A stretch of DNA of 36,713 nucleotides from Propionivibrio sp. (GTDB lineage Bacteria > Pseudomonadota > Gammaproteobacteria > Burkholderiales > Rhodocyclaceae): the NCBI GenBank assembly GCA_029975435.1, contig JARKPC010000113.1, positions 1-36,713 on the forward strand, written 5' to 3'. The position numbers were made by a program, and so were the translations under genes. This document shows, piece by piece, positions 17,878 through 26,420 of the stretch. The notes beneath the pieces were generated by a model that saw nothing but the letters and a program-made list of their open reading frames with translations, did not search any database and had not been told where the DNA came from. The stretch's first letter is position 1. Every line of letters begins with the position of its first letter.

Positions 17878-17904
17878 GTTACGGCATCGGGGCCGGTTTA
17901 TTTA
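17878..17904 (-). promoter_or_regulatory. Probable sigma-28 (FliA) promoter of flgKL
   Basis: On the minus strand TAAATAAA, N11, GCCGTAAC resembles the sigma-28 consensus TAAAGTTT-N11-GCCGATAA with exact spacing; the TAAA and GCCG cores match. The start site would be near 17871, about 18 nt before flgK. The -10 half is imperfect. Confidence 0.65.
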
Positions 17905-17914
17905 GGGGTCTCAA

Positions 17915-18850
17915 TCAACCAACCAACGCCTGCCGCAGCGTCGTTCCACCGATGATCCTGCCGAGTTTGTCGGCGTAGAGCGGGTCGGTGGCGTAGCCGG
18001 ACTGTTGCAGGGAATTCGCAAACCGCGTGCCATCCTGCTGCCCAAGCACACCTGAGAAACGGGGACTGCCGCGCAGCAGGTTCGCGTAGTCCTGGAAGGC
18101 TTCCCCATAGGAGCCATAGACACGGAACTTCTCGTGCGTCGTTTGTGCGACGCCATCGACATACTCGGTCGTCTGCACTTCGACCGATGCGCCTTGCCAA
18201 CTGCGCCCGGCTTTGATCCCGAAAACGTTGTAGGTTGGAGATCCGTCCGGCGCGCGGATTTCGCTCTTGCCCCAACCGCTTTCCAGCGCCGAATGCGCCA
18301 CCAGAAAATGCGGCGGCACACCCAGGCTCTTTGCAGCGTCGACCGCATGCGGCCAGACACGGTTGACGAAATCGCGTCCGCCCACCGAACTGCCCTCTGA
18401 AGCATCAACGGCACTGCCGTATGCGTTGCGCACGCGCTCCGCCCCACCGGCAAGCGAAGCGGCAGAACTTGCCGCCCGTCGCTCCGCCAGAGTCTGCTGC
18501 AACTGGCCAAGCGACGAACTCACCGCGTCGCCGCTTCCCGGGACAAGGTTCTTTCCCAACTGTTGTTCGATCAGTTTGGCAAACCCCAGCTTGCCCTGGG
18601 CGGACAGGTTCTGGGCCAATTGCTGATCGAGAATCGACGTGAAGAAACGCGTCTGATCGTTGTCCATCAGACCATTCTGCGGTGTCGCATCGCGCATGCT
18701 CTTGAGCATCATCTGCAGGAGCAGGCCTTCAAACTGCTGGGCCGCCTGTTTCAGCCCGGCTTGAGGATCCTGCTTGAGTTTCAGGCGCAGATCCGACGTG
18801 GTCTTGGTGTCGAGGACAAAACGTCTGGCATTGAGATCGTCAGCTTTCAT
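17915..18850 (-). CDS. flgJ: Flagellar rod assembly protein/muramidase FlgJ
   Basis: FlgJ (311 aa) caps the growing rod and cuts peptidoglycan to let it through. The N-terminal rod-binding domain (about 25-100) contains AAQQFEGLLLQMMLKSMRDA. The C-terminal glucosaminidase domain (about 155-311) contains ALESGWGKSE with the likely catalytic Glu190, followed by YNVFGIKAG. This two-domain form is the gamma/betaproteobacterial type; many other bacteria have only the first domain. It is the last gene of the flgB-J series, 29 nt after flgI. Confidence 0.96.
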   Translation of the reverse strand: MKADDLNARRFVLDTKTTSDLRLKLKQDPQAGLKQAAQQFEGLLLQMMLKSMRDATPQNGLMDNDQTRFFTSILDQQLAQNLSAQGKLGFAKLIEQQLGKNLVPGSGDAVSSSLGQLQQTLAERRAASSAASLAGGAERVRNAYGSAVDASEGSSVGGRDFVNRVWPHAVDAAKSLGVPPHFLVAHSALESGWGKSEIRAPDGSPTYNVFGIKAGRSWQGASVEVQTTEYVDGVAQTTHEKFRVYGSYGEAFQDYANLLRGSPRFSGVLGQQDGTRFANSLQQSGYATDPLYADKLGRIIGGTTLRQALVG

Positions 18851-18879
18851 AAGCTGATCACTAGCAATTTTCAGACCCG

Positions 18880-20004
18880 TCAGATAATTTCCAGGTCCGC
18901 TCGCAAAGCCCCCGCTGCTTTCATCGCCTGCAGGATCGACAACAGATCCTGCGGATTCGCCCCGAGGGCATTGATTGCCTTGATCACGTCGGACAGATTG
19001 GCTCCCGCTTTCACCGCCATCAGTGCGCCGCTGCCCTGCTTGATCGAAATGTCAGCGGCCGTCGTCGCTACCGTCTGACCGGCAGCGAACGCGTTGGGCT
19101 GACTCACCTGCTGCTCCGACTTGACCTCGACCGAAAGCGAACCGTGGGCAACGGCACAGGTTTCAATGGTCACCATCTGGTTCATCACCACCGACCCGGT
19201 ACGCGGATTGACGATCACCTTGGCCATCATCTTCATCGGTCGGACTTCGATATTCTCGACATGTCCCATGAACGCCACGCGCGCGTTCGCATCCTCCGGC
19301 GCCTGGACCCGGACGACACGCCCATCGAGAGCTTCCGCCGTGCCGAGGCCCATTTCCCGGTTGATCGCCTCGACCACGCGCTGCGTCGTGCCAAAATCCG
19401 TGGTTGCCAACTCGTAATGAACGAAAGGCCCCTGGCCGAGCAACGTCGGTACTTCTCGCTCGACGGTTGCCCCGCCAACGATGCGTCCCGCCAGAAGATG
19501 GTTAACCACTGTCTTGCTCTTGCCACCGGACGCCCCGGCGCCACCGACCATCAGGTTCCCTTGCGCCTGGGCATAGACCTGCCCATCCGCCCCCTTGAGC
19601 GGCGTCATGATCAGCGTGCCGCCCCGCAAACTCTTGGCATTGCCCATCGAAGAGACTGTCACGTCGATCGGCTGGCCGACCCTGGCAAATGGCGGCAGGT
19701 TGGCCGTGACCATCACAGCGGCAACGTTCTTCAGCTGCAAAGAGAGGGTCGTCGGCAGCGTTGTTCCCAATTGCGCCAGCATGTTGATGATGCTTTGCGT
19801 GGTGAAGGGGGTCTGCGTCGTCTCGTCGCCTGTCCCGTCGAGACCGACGACCAGTCCATAACCCACCAGCTGGTTGTTGCGGATACCCTGCACCGTGGCC
19901 AGGTCCTTGATACGCTCGGCGGCCACAAGGCCTTGGCCCAACGGCAAGGTGCAACAGGCAAGAATTGCCAGGGAGCGAAGCAATTTGCCGGATATGCTGT
20001 TCAT
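18880..20004 (-). CDS. flgI: Flagellar P-ring protein FlgI
   Basis: FlgI (374 aa from this start) forms the periplasmic P ring around the rod, in the peptidoglycan layer. A Sec signal (KLLRSLAILACCTLPLGQGLVAA) precedes ERIKDLATVQGIRNNQLVGYGLVVGLDGTGD, of which the RNNQLVGYGLVVGL core is nearly invariant in the family. The frame is open far upstream into flgH. The ATG at 20004 gives the natural signal peptide and has GGA 8 nt before it; the ATG at 20016 is an alternative. It lies just after flgH. Confidence 0.95.
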   Translation of the reverse strand: MNSISGKLLRSLAILACCTLPLGQGLVAAERIKDLATVQGIRNNQLVGYGLVVGLDGTGDETTQTPFTTQSIINMLAQLGTTLPTTLSLQLKNVAAVMVTANLPPFARVGQPIDVTVSSMGNAKSLRGGTLIMTPLKGADGQVYAQAQGNLMVGGAGASGGKSKTVVNHLLAGRIVGGATVEREVPTLLGQGPFVHYELATTDFGTTQRVVEAINREMGLGTAEALDGRVVRVQAPEDANARVAFMGHVENIEVRPMKMMAKVIVNPRTGSVVMNQMVTIETCAVAHGSLSVEVKSEQQVSQPNAFAAGQTVATTAADISIKQGSGALMAVKAGANLSDVIKAINALGANPQDLLSILQAMKAAGALRADLEII

Positions 20005-20023
20005 GACGATATCCATTTCCCGA

Positions 20024-20683
20024 TCAGAACGGAAGGACGGAAAGGAAGAAGCGCGCCAGCCAGCCCATGATCTGCGCTTCGCTGATGGCTCCGCTTTCCT
20101 TGTACTCAATGCGTGCATCGGCCACGTTCGCCGAACTGATCGTGTTGGCCGTGCTGATGAAATAAGGATTCACCACGCCGGAAAGCCTTATGTATTCAGT
20201 ACCATGGCCGATGGACACCTGTTTTTCTCCGGAAACCAGCAGGTTTCCGTTAGGCAAGACTTCGATCACGGTCACCGCAATATTTCCGGTGAAGACGTTA
20301 TTGGCCGCCGCGTCGCCTTTGCCCGCCAAGGTATTCGAGGTCTCTGCTGACAGGCCGATGCCCTGGAACGACTTGCCGGGGAGACCGCTGACCGTCGGGA
20401 CCGACGCACTGATGCTGGACGCCTTGCTGACATTGGTATTCGACTTGGTCGATGCGGAGGTCGTTTCGGCGATGACGATGGTCATCGTATCGCCGACGTA
20501 ACGAGCGCGACGGTCCTCGAACAGCGTCCGCGAGGCCCCGGCCTGGTAAATACTCCCGTTGGCCTGCGCTTCATTGCGTGGCGCCGGACGAACCGTCATC
20601 GGCTGCTGCACATTCGTCGGCGGCACGGTAGTGCAGGCGGCCAGCACAGCCGTTGCAGCCAGTAGGAGAAGGACTCTAGCCAT
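20024..20683 (-). CDS. flgH: Flagellar L-ring lipoprotein FlgH
   Basis: FlgH (219 aa) forms the outer-membrane L ring. The signal (ARVLLLLAATAVLAAC) ends in lipobox LAAC with Cys17. The mature protein contains the family stretches LFEDRRARYVGDTMTIVIAE, VTVIEVLPNGNLLVSGEKQV and EYIRLSGVVNPYFIS, ending near AQIMGWLARFFLSVLPF. The ATG at 20683 follows GAGG by 7 nt; the TTG two codons earlier is less likely. It starts 9 nt after flgG ends. Confidence 0.96.
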   Translation of the reverse strand: MARVLLLLAATAVLAACTTVPPTNVQQPMTVRPAPRNEAQANGSIYQAGASRTLFEDRRARYVGDTMTIVIAETTSASTKSNTNVSKASSISASVPTVSGLPGKSFQGIGLSAETSNTLAGKGDAAANNVFTGNIAVTVIEVLPNGNLLVSGEKQVSIGHGTEYIRLSGVVNPYFISTANTISSANVADARIEYKESGAISEAQIMGWLARFFLSVLPF

Positions 20684-20692
20684 CGTCAAGCC

Positions 20693-21475
20693 TCAGAGTT
20701 GCGTCAGGCGGGAAAGCATCTGGTCAGATGTCGAAACCACTTTGGTATTCAGTTCATAGGCCCGCTGAGTCTGGATCATGCTGACCATCTCTTCGGCCAC
20801 GTTAACGTTTGAAGTCTCAACGTAGCCTTGGTAGAGCACCCCGGCGCTATTCTGCCCCGGCGTGCTCGGCGTCGGGGTGCCGCTCGACGCGGTTTCCAGA
20901 TACAGGTTTTCGCCAATACTCTGCAAACCGCCGACGTTGATGAAAGTGGCCACCTGCAGCGAGCCGATCTGCGTCGTGCCCGTTGATCCGGCCTGCACCA
21001 CGCTCACCACGCCATCCTTGGCGATGGTCACGGTCGTCGCGTTGGCCGGAATGGTGATGGTCGGCTGGATCGTATAGCCGCTGGAGGTCACAAGTTGCCC
21101 CTGGTCATTTCTCTGCAACGAGCCGTCCCGCGTATAAGCGGTCGTTCCATCGGGTAACAGCACCTGCAAAAAACCTGCGCCGTCGATCGCCACATCGAGT
21201 TCATTGCCGGTCTGCTGCAGCGAGCCCTGGGTTTGAATCCGGGCTGTCGACACCGGGCGGACACCGGTACCCAGTTGCAGGCCGCTGGGGATTTCGGTCG
21301 ACTGCGACGACTGCGCCCCGGGCTGGCGCATCGTCTGGTAAAGCAGATCCTCGAACACGGCGCGCGCACGCTTGTAGCCGTTGGTGCTGACGTTGGCCAG
21401 GTTGTTGGCGATCACGTCCAGGCTCGTTTGCTGTGCATCGAGGCCGGTGCGTGCTATCCAGAGGGAGCGAATCAT
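20693..21475 (-). CDS. flgG: Flagellar distal rod protein FlgG
   Basis: FlgG (260 aa) builds the distal rod. N-terminal [20 protein letters not shown] followed by [27 protein letters not shown] is a close family match. The C-terminus ([39 protein letters not shown]) is the standard rod/hook helix. The length equals that of enteric FlgG. It lies between flgF and flgH in the usual order, 24 nt after flgF. Confidence 0.97.
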   Translation of the reverse strand: MIRSLWIARTGLDAQQTSLDVIANNLANVSTNGYKRARAVFEDLLYQTMRQPGAQSSQSTEIPSGLQLGTGVRPVSTARIQTQGSLQQTGNELDVAIDGAGFLQVLLPDGTTAYTRDGSLQRNDQGQLVTSSGYTIQPTITIPANATTVTIAKDGVVSVVQAGSTGTTQIGSLQVATFINVGGLQSIGENLYLETASSGTPTPSTPGQNSAGVLYQGYVETSNVNVAEEMVSMIQTQRAYELNTKVVSTSDQMLSRLTQL

Positions 21476-21499
21476 CGTGTGTTTCCTGTGCCAGTAAGG

Positions 21500-22240
21500 T
21501 TAATTCATCGAGAGAATCTGGTTCGCCTTCGCCGCATTGCTATCAGCCGTCTGCAGCATCTTGATCTGCATCTCGAACTGCCGGGCCAGGCTGATCAGGC
21601 TGACCATCGAATCCACCGGATTGACATTGCTTCCTTCGAGACTCTCAGGCGCCAGCCGTACCGTCTCATCGGTATCCGCCGGCTGCCCGTTGCGGGTACG
21701 GAACAGGCCGTCGTCGCCGCGGACCAGGTCAGTTTCCGGAGGATTGACCAGCTTGATGCGAGCCACGATATTCACGGTATTCGGCGTCCCGAAAAGTGGG
21801 ACCGACGAAATCGTTCCATCCGGAGAAATAGTGATGTTCGTATCCGGCGGGATGGCGATCGGCCCGCCGTCGCTCAGGACATTGAGCCCGCTGGCCGTCT
21901 GTAGTTGCCCGTTGGCATTGATCTGCAAGTTGCCCGCCCGGGTATAAACCTCCTGGCCGGCCGCGGTCTCCACCGCGATCCAGCCGGCTCCCTGCACCGC
22001 CACGTCGAGCGGGCGGCCGGTGGCCATCAGAGGACCCTGATCGAAGACATCGGCCACCGAGGCATCGACCACGAAGGCCCGCGTCGGCATGCCTTCGCCC
22101 TGCACCGGAACCGAGCGGAACTTGTGTTCCATGGCGCGATAGCCGATGGTCGAGGCATTGGACAGGTTGTGGGCAACGCCCGCCTGCTGCGAAAACGCGT
22201 GATTGGCGCCAGTCATCGCGGTGTAGATCAGTCTGTCCAT
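21500..22240 (-). CDS. flgF: Flagellar proximal rod protein FlgF
   Basis: FlgF (246 aa) is a proximal rod subunit. MDRLIYTAMTGANHAFSQQ and VAHNLSNASTIGYRAMEHKF mark the N-terminal rod helix. PLDVAVQGAGWIAVETAAGQ and the C-terminal EGSNVNPVDSMVSLISLARQ match the FlgE/F/G family, with FlgF-type features (DRL start, shorter length). It sits between flgE and flgG. Confidence 0.96.
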   Translation of the reverse strand: MDRLIYTAMTGANHAFSQQAGVAHNLSNASTIGYRAMEHKFRSVPVQGEGMPTRAFVVDASVADVFDQGPLMATGRPLDVAVQGAGWIAVETAAGQEVYTRAGNLQINANGQLQTASGLNVLSDGGPIAIPPDTNITISPDGTISSVPLFGTPNTVNIVARIKLVNPPETDLVRGDDGLFRTRNGQPADTDETVRLAPESLEGSNVNPVDSMVSLISLARQFEMQIKMLQTADSNAAKANQILSMN

Positions 22241-22280
22241 GCGCGCTGTTCCTTGAGTCGCCGATGCCTAGCCGTTTCGA

Positions 22281-23564
22281 TCAACGCAGATTGACCAGCG
22301 TTTGCATGATCTGGTCCTGTGTCTTGATCGACTGCGCGTTGGCCTGGTAGTTGCGCTGCAAAGTGATCATGTTGACCAGTTCGGCCGTCAGGTCGACGTT
22401 GGACTCCTCAACGGCAGCAGCCTGAAGAACACCACGCGAACCGGCTCCGGGAGCGCCGTCCAACCCCTGTCCTGCTGTCGAAGAGGACTGGAACAGATTG
22501 TTTCCGATATTGAGCAGACCATTCGGATTCGGGAAGGTCGTCAGGACAACCTGAGCCAGATTCTTGGTCTGGCCGTTGCTGTAGTTGCCAAGAATCACAC
22601 CGTCCGAGCCGATGCTGATTCCGGAAAGCGATCCCTGCGCGTACCCGCCCTGACGCTGGGAATTGACCGTGCTGTCACCGCTATAACTGGTAGAACCGGT
22701 GAAATCGATATTCCAGTTCGGCTGCCCGGAGCCCAAGGGAGTGGCGGCGCCAGTGGTAATCGCCCACGTTGACGGCAACGGAAGCACGTTGGTTGCAAGG
22801 GTGTTGGGAGGAGTAGCCGTATCCGTTACGCTGACGAGCGTACCACTCGTATTGAAATTCATGCTACCCATCGCTACGGGATTTGCTCCATCAAGCGTCG
22901 CGTGCACATCCCACTGACCAGCAGTCGACGTCTTGACGAAGTAGTAGGTAATGTTGTGATCGACGCCCAGCGTGTCGTATACCGTCTGCGCGGTCGAATA
23001 GGTGTAGGACAGGGGATTGTTGAAATTGAAGGGACTGACCGAGGGAACATCCTTGCTGGAATTGAGGTTGAGCACCATCTCCGCATCTCCGCCCAAGGCC
23101 GCACCGGTAGGCTGCGGGGCGATGTTGCTCGTATCGATACGAATCTCGGCGGGTTCCGATGGAACAATCTGCCCGGTCGGTGTCGCCAGGTACCCCATCA
23201 GCTTGTAGTTCTGATCATTGACGATGTAGCCCTCGTTGTCGGCATGAAACTGGCCGTTCCGGGTGTAGGCAATGATGTTGTCACGCGAAACCTTGAAGAA
23301 CCCGCCGCCATTGATCGCCACATCCAGCGAGTTGTTGGTGGTCGTGATGTTGCCCTGAGTGAATTGCTGGAATACGGATGACATGGTCGTTCCGATACCC
23401 ACTTGAGAGGCGCCGCTTCCACTGAGAGATGCTGCATAGACATCGGAGAAATGACCGCTGGACGATTTATAGCCAACCGTACTGCTGTTGGCTACGTTGT
23501 TGCCCACCACATCCAGTGCCTTGGATGCGCCGTTCAGTCCGCTCAAACCTTGTTGAAATGACAT
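22281..23564 (-). CDS. flgE: Flagellar hook protein FlgE
   Basis: FlgE (427 aa) polymerises into the hook, the flexible joint whose length FliK controls. The N-terminus (MSFQQGLSGLNGASKALDVV, GNNVANSSTVGYKSSSGHF) and C-terminus (AAVEESNVDLTAELVNMITL, QRNYQANAQSIKTQDQIMQT) are classic. The middle is Ser/Thr/Asn-rich surface domain. AGGA precedes the ATG. It starts 15 nt after flgD, its cap. Confidence 0.97.
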   Translation of the reverse strand: MSFQQGLSGLNGASKALDVVGNNVANSSTVGYKSSSGHFSDVYAASLSGSGASQVGIGTTMSSVFQQFTQGNITTTNNSLDVAINGGGFFKVSRDNIIAYTRNGQFHADNEGYIVNDQNYKLMGYLATPTGQIVPSEPAEIRIDTSNIAPQPTGAALGGDAEMVLNLNSSKDVPSVSPFNFNNPLSYTYSTAQTVYDTLGVDHNITYYFVKTSTAGQWDVHATLDGANPVAMGSMNFNTSGTLVSVTDTATPPNTLATNVLPLPSTWAITTGAATPLGSGQPNWNIDFTGSTSYSGDSTVNSQRQGGYAQGSLSGISIGSDGVILGNYSNGQTKNLAQVVLTTFPNPNGLLNIGNNLFQSSSTAGQGLDGAPGAGSRGVLQAAAVEESNVDLTAELVNMITLQRNYQANAQSIKTQDQIMQTLVNLR

Positions 23565-23579
23565 TTCCTGCTCCCGTTC

Positions 23580-24260
23580 CTAAAAGACCTGCTGCACGTC
23601 GCTGAAATTGAATTTACCCAAGGAACCAAGATCCAGCTGGAAGCCTCCGCTCGTGCTCCGTGTCAACGCAGAAACCGTGCCAAGTTGGTACGCAGTTGCC
23701 GTTACCGAAGCAGACCCCTTGGTTGCGGTCACCTTGAAAGAATAAGCGCCGTCGGCAGCGGTCGTTCCTGCGCTGGTGGAACCATCCCAAGTGAAAAGCA
23801 CATTCCCGGCTTCGTTGGCGCCCAACGTTTGCGTCTGTATGACCTTGCCGGTGCTATCGAGGATGCTGACTGTCACCTGATCTGCCGCGCTGGAGAGATT
23901 GACACCTCCGTAGGCCTCACCGCTTGCCAAGGTAAGATTCGCGCCGGGAACCAGTACGGTGTTTCCAATCAGCGCAGATGCTTGAACTGCCTGTGTCTCG
24001 CCCAAGCTATCGACCAGCGAAGACAGTTTGGTGTTGAGTTGTTCAATCCCGCGCACGGTACTCATCTGGGCCAGCTGGTTGGTAATCTCGGTGTTATCGA
24101 GGGGATTCAGCGGATCCTGGTTTTCCAGCTGAGCCACCAGAAGCGTCAGAAACCGGTTCTGGATGTCGTCGGTTGTAGTGGTACTCGTCGACGCCGAACC
24201 GCGCGAATTCAATGCAGCAAGAATGCTGCTCGATGTCGTCGTTGTTTCAACAGTGGCCAT
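23580..24260 (-). CDS. flgD: Flagellar hook capping protein FlgD
   Basis: FlgD (226 aa) sits on the growing hook as its cap. The N-terminal FlgD domain carries QNRFLTLLVAQLENQDPLNP followed by LDNTEITNQLAQMSTVRGIE, strong family markers. The rest is a FlgD Ig/FLN-like and Tudor-like region (GKVIQTQTLGANEAGNVLFT, WDGSTSAGTTAADGAYSF). Length is typical. It lies 24 nt after flgC. Confidence 0.96.
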   Translation of the reverse strand: MATVETTTTSSSILAALNSRGSASTSTTTTDDIQNRFLTLLVAQLENQDPLNPLDNTEITNQLAQMSTVRGIEQLNTKLSSLVDSLGETQAVQASALIGNTVLVPGANLTLASGEAYGGVNLSSAADQVTVSILDSTGKVIQTQTLGANEAGNVLFTWDGSTSAGTTAADGAYSFKVTATKGSASVTATAYQLGTVSALTRSTSGGFQLDLGSLGKFNFSDVQQVF

Positions 24261-24284
24261 GCTTGTCTCCTCGTTAACTCGTCG

Positions 24285-24689
24285 TTACTGGCCCAGCGTC
24301 AGGGTCTTCAGCAATAGCTGTTTGGCGGTATTCATCACGTCGGCGTTGGTCTGATAGGAGCGCGACGCGGAGATCATGTTCACCATCTCGTCCACCACGC
24401 TCACGTTCGGCAGCATCACGTAGCCGTTCTCATTCGCTGCCGGATTGCGCGGGTCGTAGACCATACGGCCTGGACTGGCATCCTCAACCACCTGCTTGAC
24501 CCTGACCCCCATCGCGGCTTGGCCGTCGACAGGCGCAGCTTCGAATACCACCTGCTTGGCCCGATAGGGCTTGCCGTCGGGGCCGGCAATACTGTCCGCG
24601 TTGGCCAAATTACTGGCCACGGCATTGAGCCGCATCGATTGCGCCGTCAGCGCGCTTCCGGCGACCTGAAAAACGTTGAATACGCTCAT
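24285..24689 (-). CDS. flgC: Flagellar proximal rod protein FlgC
   Basis: FlgC (134 aa) is a proximal rod subunit. Family marks include [20 protein letters not shown] and [25 protein letters not shown] near the C-terminus (20-residue core [20 protein letters not shown]). Length matches the enteric protein. Its start overlaps the flgB stop by 4 nt, so the two are probably translationally coupled. Confidence 0.97.
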   Translation of the reverse strand: MSVFNVFQVAGSALTAQSMRLNAVASNLANADSIAGPDGKPYRAKQVVFEAAPVDGQAAMGVRVKQVVEDASPGRMVYDPRNPAANENGYVMLPNVSVVDEMVNMISASRSYQTNADVMNTAKQLLLKTLTLGQ

Positions 24690-25096
24690 GATGATTGCGA
24701 CTGAATGGCCGACATCAGCATCTTCAACTGATGGGTGATGAAGGTTACGCCCGCCTCATACTGGATGGCGTTCTCGGAAAACTGTGCGCGCTCGACATCC
24801 ATTTCCACGGTGTTGCCGTCGACACTCGCCTGCGCAGGAGTCCGGTACAGCAACCGTGCCGGACCGCTCTCGACACCTCCGGCGAGATGAGCCGAATTGG
24901 TTCTGCTCACGGACAGACTCCCTTCACTGCGCCCGGCGACCGCCTCTTTCAGCGCAGCCGAGAAATTGAAATCCCTGGCCTTATAGTTCGGCGTATCCGC
25001 ATTGGCGATATTGCCCGCGAGAACCTGCTGGCGATACGCACGCAAACCTAGAGCCTGTTGCTGAAAGAAAAGCGCGTTATCGATCTTGCTGGCCAC
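24686..25096 (-). CDS. flgB: Flagellar proximal rod protein FlgB
   Basis: FlgB (136 aa from this start) is the innermost FlgB-type proximal rod subunit. The N-terminus ([20 protein letters not shown], then [22 protein letters not shown]) is diagnostic, as is the C-terminal [20 protein letters not shown]. The frame is open 52 codons further upstream, but a GTG at 25096 preceded by GGAG gives the exact family start, and the sigma-54 start site lies about 28 nt before it. It heads the flgB-J operon and is divergent from flgA. Confidence 0.96.
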   Translation of the reverse strand: MASKIDNALFFQQQALGLRAYRQQVLAGNIANADTPNYKARDFNFSAALKEAVAGRSEGSLSVSRTNSAHLAGGVESGPARLLYRTPAQASVDGNTVEMDVERAQFSENAIQYEAGVTFITHQLKMLMSAIQSQSS

Positions 25097-25135
25097 GATA
25101 TCTCCAAAGGGATTCAATACTTGGGACCATATAGA

Positions 25136-25150
25136 GCAACTCCCATGCCA
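25136..25150 (-). promoter_or_regulatory. Sigma-54 promoter of the flgB operon
   Basis: On the minus strand TGGCATGGGAGTTGC has GG and GC exactly 10 nt apart and the TGGCA/TTGC cores of the -24/-12 consensus. The start site should be near 25124. It would drive rod, hook, ring and FlgJ genes under FlrC. Confidence 0.9.
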
Positions 25151-25213
25151 CACCGAAAATCGCAAGAAACCGGCAATAGTGCCAATGGTCGTGGCAGGGC
25201 CTAACCGGCAAAT

Positions 25214-25228
25214 CGGCAAATCTTGCCG
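25214..25228. promoter_or_regulatory. Short inverted repeat between flgB and flgA
   Basis: CGGCAA-ATC-TTGCCG is a perfect 6-bp inverted repeat with a 3-nt centre, preceded directly by another CGGCAAAT copy (25206-25213). It lies about 64 nt upstream of the flgB -24 element and about 75 nt upstream of the flgA ATG, positions that could suit an activator site. Its role is unknown. Confidence 0.3.
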
Positions 25229-25302
25229 CCGGTGTGCGATATCTCGCGACATGTCGCTCCAAAATTGTTCGTTTGAATGCGTTGATCAGGCAAAATAGCG
25301 GG

Positions 25303-26007
25303 ATGAAACGCATCAACCCTGCCAGATTCGTTCTTCACCTTCTCTGTTCGCTTTGGCTACCGCTGCCCTTGCCGGCCTTCGCGCAAGGAACGCAGACACA
25401 GCTACACAAGGCCGTCGAGGACTATCTGCGCGTGCAAACCCAAGGACTGCCGGGGAGAGTCAGCTACCGTATCACTCCCCTGGATGCGCGTACGCAGCTA
25501 TCGCCATGCGACGCGTTCGAGCCATTCTTGCCCTCCGGCAGTGCGCCATGGGGAAGAACAACCATCGGCGTTCATTGCCAGGGACCTTCCACCTGGACCG
25601 TTTACATACAAGTACAGATCAGCGTATTCGCCAAGTACTTGGTCGCCGCCCGCCCGCTGGCGGCGGGACAGATCGTCGGCCCGAACGATTTCGTCAGCAG
25701 AAGCGGCGATCTGGGTTTGCTGCCCGCCACCATCCTGATGGACGCGGAGCAGGCTCTCGGGAAGACGGTGAAGATCGGCATTGCCGCCGGACAGCCTTTG
25801 CGCGGGGATCAGCTGATCGCTCCCTGGGCCGTGCAGCAGGGACAGAACGTCAAGACCATCTCGCGAGGCGCCGGTTTCAGCGTAAGCAGCGAAGGGAAGG
25901 CCTTGAACAATGCCGCGGAAGGACAGATGGTCCAGGTGAGAACACCGTCGGGACAGACCGTGACCGGTGTCGCCCGCGCGGGCGGCATTGTCGAAGTCAA
26001 CTACTGA
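25303..26007 (+). CDS. flgA: Flagellar P-ring assembly chaperone FlgA
   Basis: FlgA (234 aa from this start) is the periplasmic chaperone for P-ring assembly by FlgI. The ATG at 25303 gives a Sec signal (INPARFVLHLLCSLWLPLPL, cleavage after AFA at about residue 27); the frame is open upstream but without a better start. The SAF/FlgA domain is clear: YLVAARPLAAGQIVGPNDFV, LGKTVKIGIAAGQPLRGDQL, and the C-terminal GQTVTGVARAGGIVEVNY. It is divergent from flgB, and I found no firm promoter for it. Confidence 0.94.
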   Translation: MKRINPARFVLHLLCSLWLPLPLPAFAQGTQTQLHKAVEDYLRVQTQGLPGRVSYRITPLDARTQLSPCDAFEPFLPSGSAPWGRTTIGVHCQGPSTWTVYIQVQISVFAKYLVAARPLAAGQIVGPNDFVSRSGDLGLLPATILMDAEQALGKTVKIGIAAGQPLRGDQLIAPWAVQQGQNVKTISRGAGFSVSSEGKALNNAAEGQMVQVRTPSGQTVTGVARAGGIVEVNY

Positions 26008-26069
26008 CGCCGAAACCCGTTCTCCCGCCGTAATTTCTTACCGGCAGCAAGGATCCGTGAAAAAAATGC

Positions 26070-26096
26070 TAAAGTTAGCCATTCCTGCGCCGATAG
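26070..26096 (+). promoter_or_regulatory. Sigma-28 (FliA) promoter of flgMN
   Basis: TAAAGTTA, N11, GCCGATAG matches the sigma-28 consensus TAAAGTTT-N11-GCCGATAA at 14 of 16 positions with perfect spacing. Transcription should start near 26103, 28 nt before the flgM ATG. It places flgM under the control of the sigma factor it inhibits. Confidence 0.92.
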
Positions 26097-26130
26097 TACG
26101 TGCAAGCACGAAATTTTTCGAGGCATTGCC

Positions 26131-26412
26131 ATGAAGATCGAACAATCCAGCAAGCTGACCAATACACCGCTCGTCAAGGAGACGCGCAGCGCGTCCGCCA
26201 AGAAAGCGGGAAGCGCATCCGATGAAGTCCAGTTAAGCAGTGTGGCTTCCCAATTGCTCGCCACGGAAAGCGAATCGCCGTTCGATGCCGGCCGGGTCGA
26301 AGAGATCAAACAGGCAATCGCGGAGGGAAGATTTTCGATCAATGCTGGCGCGATTGCCGACCGCTTGATCGCATCCGCCCGGGAACTCGTCGACTCGCAA
26401 CACAACGCCTGA
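26131..26412 (+). CDS. flgM: Anti-sigma-28 factor FlgM
   Basis: FlgM (93 aa) binds and holds FliA until the hook is finished, then is exported. The N-terminal half is disordered in character (Ser/Lys/Ala-rich). The C-terminal half has the FliA-binding helices: DEVQLSSVASQLLATE, VEEIKQAIAEGRFSINAGAI and ADRLIASARELV. GAGG lies 7 nt upstream of the ATG. A near-perfect sigma-28 promoter precedes it, giving the expected feedback loop. flgN follows after 8 nt. Confidence 0.96.
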   Translation: MKIEQSSKLTNTPLVKETRSASAKKAGSASDEVQLSSVASQLLATESESPFDAGRVEEIKQAIAEGRFSINAGAIADRLIASARELVDSQHNA

Positions 26413-26420
26413 CCGGCTTC

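Noticed and set aside
25162..25175. Second sigma-54-like sequence (TTGGCACTATTGCC, minus strand) before flgB
   Set aside because: GG and GC are only 7 nt apart; sigma-54 needs 10. The element at 25136-25150 has correct spacing.
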